Positions 13,940-20,590 of a stretch of DNA of 45,582 bases are shown here, one piece after another. The notes beneath the pieces were generated by a model, which did no database searches, was not told where the DNA came from, and saw only the letters and a list, made by a program, of their open reading frames with translations. The translations under genes were made by a program, and so were the position numbers. Numbering within the stretch: position 1 is the first letter of the stretch; each line of letters starts with the position of its first letter. Source of the stretch: a virus; the IMG/VR virus record IMGVR_UViG_3300030099_001444, positions 1-45,582 of that record; one strand, given 5' to 3'.

Positions 13940-14470
13940 ATGCAAGTATCAGAATCATCACCAGCTAATTACAATATGGATGTTCGTAATCTTAGTGGTC
14001 AAATAGCAAAACATGCGTTTGCAAAAGAAATATTACGTAAGCCTGGATGGGACGTAGCTTTTCCAGACTCACACATATCAGTCGTAGATGCGTTTGCATA
14101 CAGTAAAGACACAACACTACGTTTTCAAATTAAGTATGCTGGAGTGTGTAAGTGCCCAACTAGTGGTGGTAGTAAAGTTATAATTCCGTTGCGTAATAGT
14201 TATCGTAAAGATTACAGAGGCGTACTAGGTCACAAGGTATTGTATTTTGAAAATAATATTGATTGTATATATTGTTTTATACCTGATTTAGATAAAGGTA
14301 TTTTTATAACTGGTAACATGGTAAAACCAGGGCAGACTATGTTTCATTTAAGAGTGTCTGCTCCTATGAGATTAAGTAAACGCACACGTATGTGGTATCA
14401 TCACACAGATTTTAACCCGGAGGTATTTGATGGGAGTAGTAATCGCAATGGCTCATTGTCCGTTTCATGA
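13940..14470 (+). CDS. PD-(D/E)XK endonuclease-like protein
   Basis: A 176-aa protein with the signature of a restriction-type nuclease fold: an N-terminal helix with E30, D50 in SHISVVDAF, and Q63-x-K65 in RFQIKYAG, i.e. E...D...QxK. The core ends at about residue 120; the C-terminal 40 residues are basic. It lies between helicase and primase in the replication cassette, with AGGAG before the ATG, and its last 41 bases overlap the primase gene. Possible roles are recombination, host DNA degradation or genome maturation. No DNA-specificity domain is visible. Confidence 0.6.
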   Translation: MQVSESSPANYNMDVRNLSGQIAKHAFAKEILRKPGWDVAFPDSHISVVDAFAYSKDTTLRFQIKYAGVCKCPTSGGSKVIIPLRNSYRKDYRGVLGHKVLYFENNIDCIYCFIPDLDKGIFITGNMVKPGQTMFHLRVSAPMRLSKRTRMWYHHTDFNPEVFDGSSNRNGSLSVS

Positions 14471-15209
14471 CGATAGAACGCCATCATTAGCAATATATGA
14501 AGATTCATACCATTGTTTTGGTTGTAAGAAAACAGGTAAGTTAGAGCCTTGGATGACAGAACTAATTAGTGGTGTTGATATTCGTGAGAAAACAACGCCA
14601 ACACTAGACACTACTAAATATAGTTATCAGTTGAGTGATAATGTAAAAAAGTTTTTTGAAGATAGGCAGATACTTGAATACGCTACTGTTAATTATCTTG
14701 TAAAAGGCAAGGGAGATGTAGTGGTGTTACCATGTTATGACATTGATATGCAAGTTACTGGTTATCAAAAACGTAATGTTGTACGTAAAGCTAAAAACAA
14801 ATATATAACAGTGCCTATAAATAATATATACCCTGATTATTCTTGGTGTCCTTTTCTTGAAAACGCATCGCTAACAGACAACATAACAGACAGAAGCAGA
14901 GTTATTATTATAGTAGAATCAATAGTAGATGGGTTGTTTGTAAATAGGGTAGGTTTTGATGCTATTGCGTTACTAGGTACTAGCCCACGAGGCTCTCTAA
15001 TACCTCTACTTGCATCTTATGGATTGTCATGTATTATATTTTTTGACCCTGATGCAATAGTGGTAGCCTCTTATCTTAATGATAAATTTAATGCTCATGG
15101 TCTAAATAGTGTGGTACTAGATTCGGATGTAAAACCTTATGAGTGCGACCGAAGTACTTTATATAGAACAATAACAAAACTAAAAAAGGAGTTACAAAAT
15201 GGTGAGTAA
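14430..15209 (+). CDS. DNA primase (CHC2 zinc finger plus Toprim)
   Basis: A 259-aa primase. C10-x2-H13 (HCPFHDD) and C29-x2-C32 (YHCFGC) form the CHC2 zinc ribbon starting almost at the N-terminus. The Toprim core has a catalytic Glu in IIIVESIVDGL near residue 163 and DPDA near 206. It is shorter than DnaG and without a helicase domain, which is encoded separately at 12885. Start: ATG 14430 fits CCGGAGG at 14417-14423; a TTG three bases before is less likely. It overlaps both neighbouring genes. Confidence 0.88.
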   Translation: MGVVIAMAHCPFHDDRTPSLAIYEDSYHCFGCKKTGKLEPWMTELISGVDIREKTTPTLDTTKYSYQLSDNVKKFFEDRQILEYATVNYLVKGKGDVVVLPCYDIDMQVTGYQKRNVVRKAKNKYITVPINNIYPDYSWCPFLENASLTDNITDRSRVIIIVESIVDGLFVNRVGFDAIALLGTSPRGSLIPLLASYGLSCIIFFDPDAIVVASYLNDKFNAHGLNSVVLDSDVKPYECDRSTLYRTITKLKKELQNGE

Positions 15210-15429
15210 ATTTATTGATGACGTAACAGCTCAAATAATGACAGGACTTGAGTATGATAAACGTAGACTGAAATTTAAGTATGCCTTAGAAGAAGCTATA
15301 GTGCGTAGAATATTGGTAAGAAATTTAGATGCTTTATTACGTGAGTTACAGGAGAAGGTATGTCGTGGTGAGGCGGTGATAAATGACGTTCAAAGAACGG
15401 AAGAAGAAGTATCCAAGTTATCCAGATAA
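15199..15429 (+). CDS. Small helical protein (76 aa) between primase and polymerase
   Basis: A basic, almost fully helical 76-aa protein (ALEEAIVRRILVRNLDALLR, then an EELQEK helix) that overlaps the primase end by 11 bases and the polymerase start by 47. It is part of the coupled replication block; an accessory role to primase or polymerase is possible. No motif recognised. Confidence 0.55.
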   Translation: MVSKFIDDVTAQIMTGLEYDKRRLKFKYALEEAIVRRILVRNLDALLRELQEKVCRGEAVINDVQRTEEEVSKLSR

Positions 15430-17542
15430 TTGTTTGAAATGTGGTTTATTTGAAAATTGTAAAAGTTATAAATTAAAATACAAAAAAGTACAATCAGGTA
15501 ATAAAACTATTTTATTTGTTTTGGATACACCGTCACAATTTTATGACCACAGTGGTTCAATGAAAAATAGTAAAGTATTAAACACATTAGAAAAACTATC
15601 AAAGAACTGGTTACAAGAATTTAATGTGTATGTAACTCATGCTACTAAATGTAGACAAGCTGAGGGTACAATAAAGATTGCATCTATACGAGAGTGTAGT
15701 GTGTATTTAATCGAAGACATAGAAAAAATAAAACCAAATGTTGTTATAACTTTTGGTGATACGGCAAAGAAAGCAATGCAGGAATATTGCGGGAGATTCC
15801 CGCAAGATATCCAGGTACATAATGCTCCGTCAATAGTTGTTGATAATCAGACAACAGTTACGGAGGTATTGAATAGAGTGTGGCATGAACTTCACAACGT
15901 ATTGTTACCGATACCACTTACGACTAATTTGTCTAGAGTGTTATTGCAAGCAGCTAAATCAAAGTTGATAGCGTTAGACTTTGAGTGGAATCCTGATACA
16001 GGGATTGCACATTCGGTAGGACTAGCAGCAGGCACGGTAGCTGGTGGGTTTGTGTTGGACAGCCACACTGAAAAGGCAATAGAGAATATATTAATCGATG
16101 AGTCGATGACTATAGTCGGGCATAACATAGCGGAAGATGTACGACGAGTTATAGATAAATTTGGTACACGTATTCGTTGTCAATTCATAGACACACTGTT
16201 GTTAAAACGCCAGTTAGTTTTTAACTTACGACAAGGTGGTCTCAAATATTTTGCGGAGCGTTATTTACTGTTAGAAAATTATTGGAAAGAAATCAGTATA
16301 GATGATTTTACTTCTCCTTCACCTAAATTATTAAAGTATACTGGTGGTGATGCTTGGGCTACCTTATGTTTATATAATAAATTCAAACAAGATTTTAAGA
16401 ACGAATGGAAACATATGGAATATGCACGTGCTATTGATATGGAAATGATTTTACCTGTAGCTTATATGGTCCATGGTGGCATAAAGATAGATAAGAAAAA
16501 ATTAAAAAAACAATTGTCATCATTAAAATTACAAGAGAATAAATTGTTAAGTGAGTTTGAAACTATTCATAAAATAAATCCTGCAAGTCCAGCACAAGTA
16601 TTAGAGTTGTTAAAAAAACGTAAGCATAAAATTAAAAGTACAGGTATCGATGCTTTAAGTAAATTAAATGATGAGGTTGTAGATAAGTTAATTCAGTATC
16701 GCAAGCTGAGTAAATTAACAACCACCTATTTAGATAAATTAGGTGACATGACAGATGAGAATGATTTGATACATTGTAATTTACATTTAGCAAATACCAT
16801 TACGGGACGCATGAGTTCAAGTAATCCCAACATGCAGAACATACCTCCTGACGTGCGTCCCATATTTTCTAGTGTATTCGGTGATGATGGTAATTTAGTT
16901 ACAGTTGATGCAAGTCAAAGCGAATTACGATGTTTAGCATATTTAAGTAATAGTAAATATCTTATTGATGCATACAATGCTGGTACTGATATGCACACAC
17001 TAGTGTCACAATTAGCTGGAATATCTAGAAAGAACGCTAAAGTATTAAACTTTGCATTTGTGTACGGCTCTTCAGAGTTTGGATTAAAAAATCAACTAGT
17101 AAAAGCTGGTGTAGATATGTCAAAAGCAGATGATGTAGTTCAAAGTTTTATTAGTACAATGGATAAATTAGGAATACGTGAGTACCAGCAAAGGCTACTT
17201 GACAAAGCAAAAAAATTAAATTATATTTATTCTCCATATGGTCGTGTTGGTACTAGACTTAATCCTACTCAAGTTGTAAATTTTCCTATTCAATCGTTTA
17301 GTGCTGACTTAAATAAAATGAGAATTATTTATGTATTCAATCGACTTAGAGAAGAGAATCTAATATCACGTATTTGGTTAGAGTTTCATGATGCTATGGA
17401 GTTAGATATATACACACCAGAAAAAAAGAAAGTCTACAGTATTGTAGAAGAATTAGATTTAACAATACCCGATGTATTAAACAAAGGTATTGAAATACAA
17501 CTGCCTTTGGATGTCAAAGAGAATGGCGTCAACTGGCAATAG
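15383..17542 (+). CDS. polA: Family A DNA polymerase with N-terminal uracil-DNA-glycosylase-like domain
   Basis: A 719-aa replicative polymerase. Residues 1-175 resemble family 4 uracil-DNA glycosylases: cysteines C17, C20, C90 and C105 match the Fe-S ligand spacing, and HNAPS (146-150) recalls the HPS motif, but the usual GEAPG catalytic loop is replaced by LDTPSQFYDHSG. The 3'-5' exonuclease has D199/E201, N248/D252 and Y319/D323. The polymerase domain has TGRMSSSNPNMQNIPP, motif A with D509, motif B with R549, K553, F557 and Y561, and motif C H669-D670 followed by Ala in place of the usual Glu. F557 is equivalent to Pol I Phe762. Palindrome copy 6 lies inside the gene at 15789-15805. Confidence 0.9.
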   Translation: MTFKERKKKYPSYPDNCLKCGLFENCKSYKLKYKKVQSGNKTILFVLDTPSQFYDHSGSMKNSKVLNTLEKLSKNWLQEFNVYVTHATKCRQAEGTIKIASIRECSVYLIEDIEKIKPNVVITFGDTAKKAMQEYCGRFPQDIQVHNAPSIVVDNQTTVTEVLNRVWHELHNVLLPIPLTTNLSRVLLQAAKSKLIALDFEWNPDTGIAHSVGLAAGTVAGGFVLDSHTEKAIENILIDESMTIVGHNIAEDVRRVIDKFGTRIRCQFIDTLLLKRQLVFNLRQGGLKYFAERYLLLENYWKEISIDDFTSPSPKLLKYTGGDAWATLCLYNKFKQDFKNEWKHMEYARAIDMEMILPVAYMVHGGIKIDKKKLKKQLSSLKLQENKLLSEFETIHKINPASPAQVLELLKKRKHKIKSTGIDALSKLNDEVVDKLIQYRKLSKLTTTYLDKLGDMTDENDLIHCNLHLANTITGRMSSSNPNMQNIPPDVRPIFSSVFGDDGNLVTVDASQSELRCLAYLSNSKYLIDAYNAGTDMHTLVSQLAGISRKNAKVLNFAFVYGSSEFGLKNQLVKAGVDMSKADDVVQSFISTMDKLGIREYQQRLLDKAKKLNYIYSPYGRVGTRLNPTQVVNFPIQSFSADLNKMRIIYVFNRLREENLISRIWLEFHDAMELDIYTPEKKKVYSIVEELDLTIPDVLNKGIEIQLPLDVKENGVNWQ
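15789..15805 (+). repeat. GCGGGA-N3-TCCCGCAA palindrome, copy 6 (inside polymerase gene)
   Basis: Spacer GAT; arms extend to eight pairs (TTGCGGGA/TCCCGCAA). In frame it encodes CGRFPQ at residues 136-141, between the glycosylase-like strands, so the repeat is tolerated in a variable loop. Confidence 0.85.
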
Positions 17543-17551
17543 GAGGCAAGT

Positions 17552-17860
17552 ATGCCAAATTCATACACACCAAGAGCTGGGCGTGTAGCACGAGGAGCTA
17601 GTCTGAATAATGATTCAGGTGGCAGTGCTCCAACACAGCAGACATCAAACAATGATGGTAAAGCTAAACTAATACCATGTGGTGGTGGTTGGAAAACAAA
17701 CTGGGGATACTCATGTCAAATACAATTAAATGGCAGAGCATACAAAGTTATGGCTTTTTGGAATAACAAACCCAAAGGCTCTAACCCACCAGCTATTAAC
17801 TTTACTATCAGAGAAACAGATGTAGCAGGTGAAGACATACAGGTTAGAGAGGGTGACTAA
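17552..17860 (+). CDS. Small protein (102 aa) in the replication block, unknown
   Basis: The first 40 residues are disordered and basic/Ser-rich (PRAGRVARGASLNNDSGGSA); the rest is a probable small beta barrel (GYSCQIQLNGRAYKVMAFWN and on). A disordered tail plus a small beta domain between polymerase and nuclease would suit a single-strand DNA-binding protein, which is otherwise missing from the replication set. This is a guess from build and context; no OB-fold motif can be fixed by eye. The site is ATAGGAGGCAAG. Confidence 0.5.
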   Translation: MPNSYTPRAGRVARGASLNNDSGGSAPTQQTSNNDGKAKLIPCGGGWKTNWGYSCQIQLNGRAYKVMAFWNNKPKGSNPPAINFTIRETDVAGEDIQVREGD

Positions 17861-18675
17861 TGAGCCGTACGACCAAGCAATTTCTAACTAATCCAGAAAC
17901 TTTTATAGATAGTCTTAGTGATTGTACAGAAGAAATTTTGGATATCGAGTTTGATGCAAGGTTTGAAGAATGGAAAGCTAGGGGTAGCGACAAACAAGTT
18001 CGTGCCTCTAGTTTAGGTACTTGTATACGCCAAGCATATTATTCTTTTAATGAGCAAGCAGAGCGTACACCAGTATCAGACCCACTAGCTAGAAGACGTA
18101 TGTACATGGGTTTTATTAATGAAGAAATTATGGGAAAAATTATAAGTAGGATGCCTGGTCACACACATGGTCTTGATAGTGAAGAACAAAACGAGTTTCC
18201 CATACACGTAGATTTAATGAATGATGAAGATATACATTGTGCTGCTACTACAGATTTTGTAAAAGAATATCAAGATAAAGATGGGCAGAAATATTACATA
18301 CCTATAGAATTAAAATCAACTGATGTTTACAAATGGAAAGATTTTACATATTGGAAATATCATTTGAAACAATTATTATTGTGGGTATATATAGCTAAAG
18401 AAAACGGGTTAAACGTGCCGTATGCAATGTTAGTCTACACAAGACGTAGCACTATGGATATGAAATTTTGTATTATATCTGTAGATACATTGTATGCAAA
18501 AATGGGAAAAGTAGTAGAAAGTTATGAACATTGGTTTCCATTTATGGATGATTTAGTTAAAAGACTAAAGTGGTCTATAAGAAACAAACAAGTTCCTGCT
18601 ATGCCTACTGATGTCCCACAATACATATGCAAAACTTGTCCACATTTAGGCAAGTGTATGAATAATATAGATTGA
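17860..18675 (+). CDS. RecB/Cas4-like PD-(D/E)XK exonuclease with Fe-S cluster
   Basis: A 271-aa nuclease. C55 (SSLGTCIRQAYY) together with C257, C260 and C266 (CKTCPHLGKC) gives the split four-cysteine Fe-S site of Cas4/AddB-type exonucleases. The catalytic line is D132 (ATTDF), E150-x-K152 (IELKST) and a downstream Q171 (LKQLLLW). A role in 5' or 3' end resection for phage recombination or in host DNA breakdown is expected for the family. There is no CRISPR array or Cas1 in the window, so it is not a CRISPR Cas4. Its ATG overlaps the previous stop. Confidence 0.82.
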   Translation: MSRTTKQFLTNPETFIDSLSDCTEEILDIEFDARFEEWKARGSDKQVRASSLGTCIRQAYYSFNEQAERTPVSDPLARRRMYMGFINEEIMGKIISRMPGHTHGLDSEEQNEFPIHVDLMNDEDIHCAATTDFVKEYQDKDGQKYYIPIELKSTDVYKWKDFTYWKYHLKQLLLWVYIAKENGLNVPYAMLVYTRRSTMDMKFCIISVDTLYAKMGKVVESYEHWFPFMDDLVKRLKWSIRNKQVPAMPTDVPQYICKTCPHLGKCMNNID

Positions 18676-18676
18676 T

Positions 18677-19042
18677 ATGCCAAATAGAAAATACCAAGCA
18701 GGATACAGATTTGAGAAACGGGTGAACAAAGATGTATCTAGTATGTTAAATTCTATTAAGGATTTATTATATTATTCAATTGAATCTAGAGGTAGTAAAG
18801 GTAAAGCAGACATAGTTATAGGTTTGTTTAATATGCGTAGCGGGGGTCGTACTTGGTTAGGGATACAATGTAAAAAAGGTTTTATCTCTAAGCCAGAAAT
18901 GATGAGGTGCACTACAGCAGCTAGACAAGAAAATGGTATGTTTCTTTTCTTTGCTACCCTAGACAAAACAAAAAAACAAATTTTATACAACCCAAGTATA
19001 GAGGAGTGGGTAAAAACATGGATGACAGATACTATCATTTAG
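18677..19042 (+). CDS. Hjc-like Holliday-junction resolvase / small PD-(D/E)XK nuclease
   Basis: A 121-aa protein with the compact Hjc pattern: G9-Y-R-F-E13 in the first helix, RGSKGKADIVI with D45, and LGIQCKKGF with Q64-x-K66, i.e. E...D...QxK. Hjc-type enzymes cut four-way junctions during recombination and before packaging. It follows the Cas4-like nuclease by one base, so resection and resolution appear to be in one unit. Gln instead of the usual Glu is a tolerated variant in this fold. Confidence 0.7.
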   Translation: MPNRKYQAGYRFEKRVNKDVSSMLNSIKDLLYYSIESRGSKGKADIVIGLFNMRSGGRTWLGIQCKKGFISKPEMMRCTTAARQENGMFLFFATLDKTKKQILYNPSIEEWVKTWMTDTII

Positions 19043-19545
19043 ATATGTTAAAACGTTTAGGCATTGTTTGCTTGTTGTTAAAAGACAAATTTGGTGCTGG
19101 TCTATTAACTGGAAGTTTGTTTATGGACAGTCGAATAAGTTTATTATCTAAATTGTTGACAATGGTTTCTAACAATTGGGAAGAATTAAATTTAGATAGA
19201 TTCTTACCTGAAGATTTAGATTCAAATGAATTTATAAGTTACATAAATGACTTACGTGCAGAGTATGTAAATAAAGAAACATATGTACACATGACATATA
19301 AAAATGTAAAGAAAAGTGATAGTGTTTTATTTTATGAATTACCTGAGATATTAAATTACGAACGTGTTAACAAAGAAAAAACAAGAGTGTATTACAATCT
19401 AATACCTGACCGAATTATATACGTATTACAACGTATTAAGATTCCTAAAGTATTTGTAACTAAATGTTATTTGTATACTACTACGGATGACTGGGCTACT
19501 ATAGATAATTTATTACAAAGGAGTTATGAAACATATGGAGATTAA
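19018..19545 (+). CDS. Early-arm protein (175 aa), unknown
   Basis: A mostly helical, soluble protein without recognised motif. Start ATG 19018 is preceded by GAGGAG; an in-frame GTG (19006) would lie on that site. It overlaps the resolvase gene by 25 bases and the next gene by 20. A pair with the following, similarly sized unknown gene is possible. Confidence 0.6.
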   Translation: MDDRYYHLDMLKRLGIVCLLLKDKFGAGLLTGSLFMDSRISLLSKLLTMVSNNWEELNLDRFLPEDLDSNEFISYINDLRAEYVNKETYVHMTYKNVKKSDSVLFYELPEILNYERVNKEKTRVYYNLIPDRIIYVLQRIKIPKVFVTKCYLYTTTDDWATIDNLLQRSYETYGD

Positions 19546-20044
19546 ATACAAAAAAGTTTTAGCTAGGTTGTCTGATGTATTTTTAATTGACGATTATTTT
19601 TCCTTAGACACCCCTACAGACATAGAACAATCACTGATTAGTTTTTATGTAGATTTAGCAACCGTAGGTGTACGAGACAAAACTATTGGAAGTCTTATAG
19701 CGTTACTTGCAGCAGGACATGCTAAGATATGGTTTGTAGATGGATACCATGAGAATGTGTTTTACCGTTGCCAAGCTCTAATAGGGACATTGTTGCGTCA
19801 GATACTGGGCGATGGTTTGACAAAGAGTTTATTATCAAGTAGTATTATATACAGAAAGATTAAGACTAATTTAGAATTACAAAATACGTATATTGAATTA
19901 ACTCAAGAGGGTGAACATAATAACGAAACAGTCATTAATTTATCCCTTATGTCGTGGAAAGATTATATTAAAAATACCTACCCTGATATGTATGCTAAAA
20001 AGTATCAGGAGTATGACAAAGAGTATGAAGAAATACTCAATTAG
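19526..20044 (+). CDS. Last gene of the early arm (172 aa), unknown
   Basis: Starts at ATG 19526 behind AAAGGAG (a second ATG at 19535 is less well spaced). Helical, with a Leu/Ile-rich middle (IGSLIALLAAGHAKIWFVDG) that is not long enough for a clear membrane span, and an acidic Tyr/Lys-rich end. No family recognised. It ends 60 bp before the end of the converging late arm. Confidence 0.6.
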   Translation: MKHMEIKYKKVLARLSDVFLIDDYFSLDTPTDIEQSLISFYVDLATVGVRDKTIGSLIALLAAGHAKIWFVDGYHENVFYRCQALIGTLLRQILGDGLTKSLLSSSIIYRKIKTNLELQNTYIELTQEGEHNNETVINLSLMSWKDYIKNTYPDMYAKKYQEYDKEYEEILN

Positions 20045-20054
20045 TACCAACATG

Positions 20055-20118
20055 CTAGAGGCTGGGACCTTACCAATAACTCACAATCTCACTTCCTTGT
20101 TCTCAGTCTCTAGTTTTT
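20055..20118 (+). terminator. Weak candidate terminator at arm convergence
   Basis: CTAGAGGCTG (20055-20064) can pair with CAGTCTCTAG (20104-20113) with one G-U pair, followed by TTTTT. The loop of about 40 bases is long, so this is a weak call; it would end the early-arm transcript. Confidence 0.3.
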
Positions 20119-20357
20119 CTTGATTCAAAATCACAATTTATTTTTTGTATATCAACCCATCTATCAAAAGCATTTGCTCTTTTTTCAGCTATAAGGTTTG
20201 CTTCTCGTTGTGCATCAGCTAATTTTTCTAGTGACCTTGCTATTGTTCTAGCTACTTCAGCTGTACCATTACCGTTCTGTTGTTTCATAACAAGCCAAAC
20301 AATAATAACAAGAGCTGGAGCTTGTGATAACATTGCTATTAATTCTGTTTCCATCAT
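20103..20357 (-). CDS. Membrane-anchored coiled-coil protein (83-84 aa), possible lysis protein
   Basis: The last late gene. One hydrophobic N-terminal span (LSQAPALVIIVWLVMKQ) followed by a long amphipathic, charged helix with AEVARTIARSLEKLADAQRE and a basic end. It has two adjoining ATG codons. The same build (TM plus coiled coil) occurs in the neighbour upstream, overlapping by four bases. Such proteins at the end of a late operon are often holins, pinholins or inner spanins; no direct proof. Confidence 0.55.
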   Translation of the reverse strand: MMETELIAMLSQAPALVIIVWLVMKQQNGNGTAEVARTIARSLEKLADAQREANLIAEKRANAFDRWVDIQKINCDFESRKTRD

Positions 20358-20590
20358 CTACCTAATGGGTTATCTAAACCAGACCTAAACTCATCTAATT
20401 TAGCCTCCAAAACTTCTAGCTTTTTATCTAATATATTTACTTGTTGTTGTAATCTTTCTACATTGTCACTTCCTACAGCTTGTGAGATAGCATTTAATCT
20501 AGTATTAAACTCACCCCACGCATAGAATCCGCCGCCTATAGCAGATACAACTCCAATAATCATAGCGTATCTTTGTAATTTATCTAGCAT
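20354..20590 (-). CDS. Membrane-anchored coiled-coil protein (78 aa), possible lysis protein
   Basis: An N-terminal membrane span (YAMIIGVVSAIGGGFYAWGE, residues about 8-27) followed by a coiled coil with clear heptads (ERLQQQVNILDKKLEVLEAK). Coupled to the genes on both sides by short overlaps. It resembles type I-anchored spanin or holin accessory proteins. Together with 20103-20357 it forms a candidate membrane pair. Confidence 0.55.
   Translation of the reverse strand: MLDKLQRYAMIIGVVSAIGGGFYAWGEFNTRLNAISQAVGSDNVERLQQQVNILDKKLEVLEAKLDEFRSGLDNPLGR

Noticed and set aside
8521-15805. The palindromes as a CRISPR array
   Set aside because: Copies are spread irregularly over 7 kb with genes in between; no regular spacers.
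17860-18675. Cas4-like protein as sign of a CRISPR system
   Set aside because: No CRISPR repeats, Cas1 or Cas2 in the window; phage Cas4/RecB-like exonucleases are common in replication cassettes.
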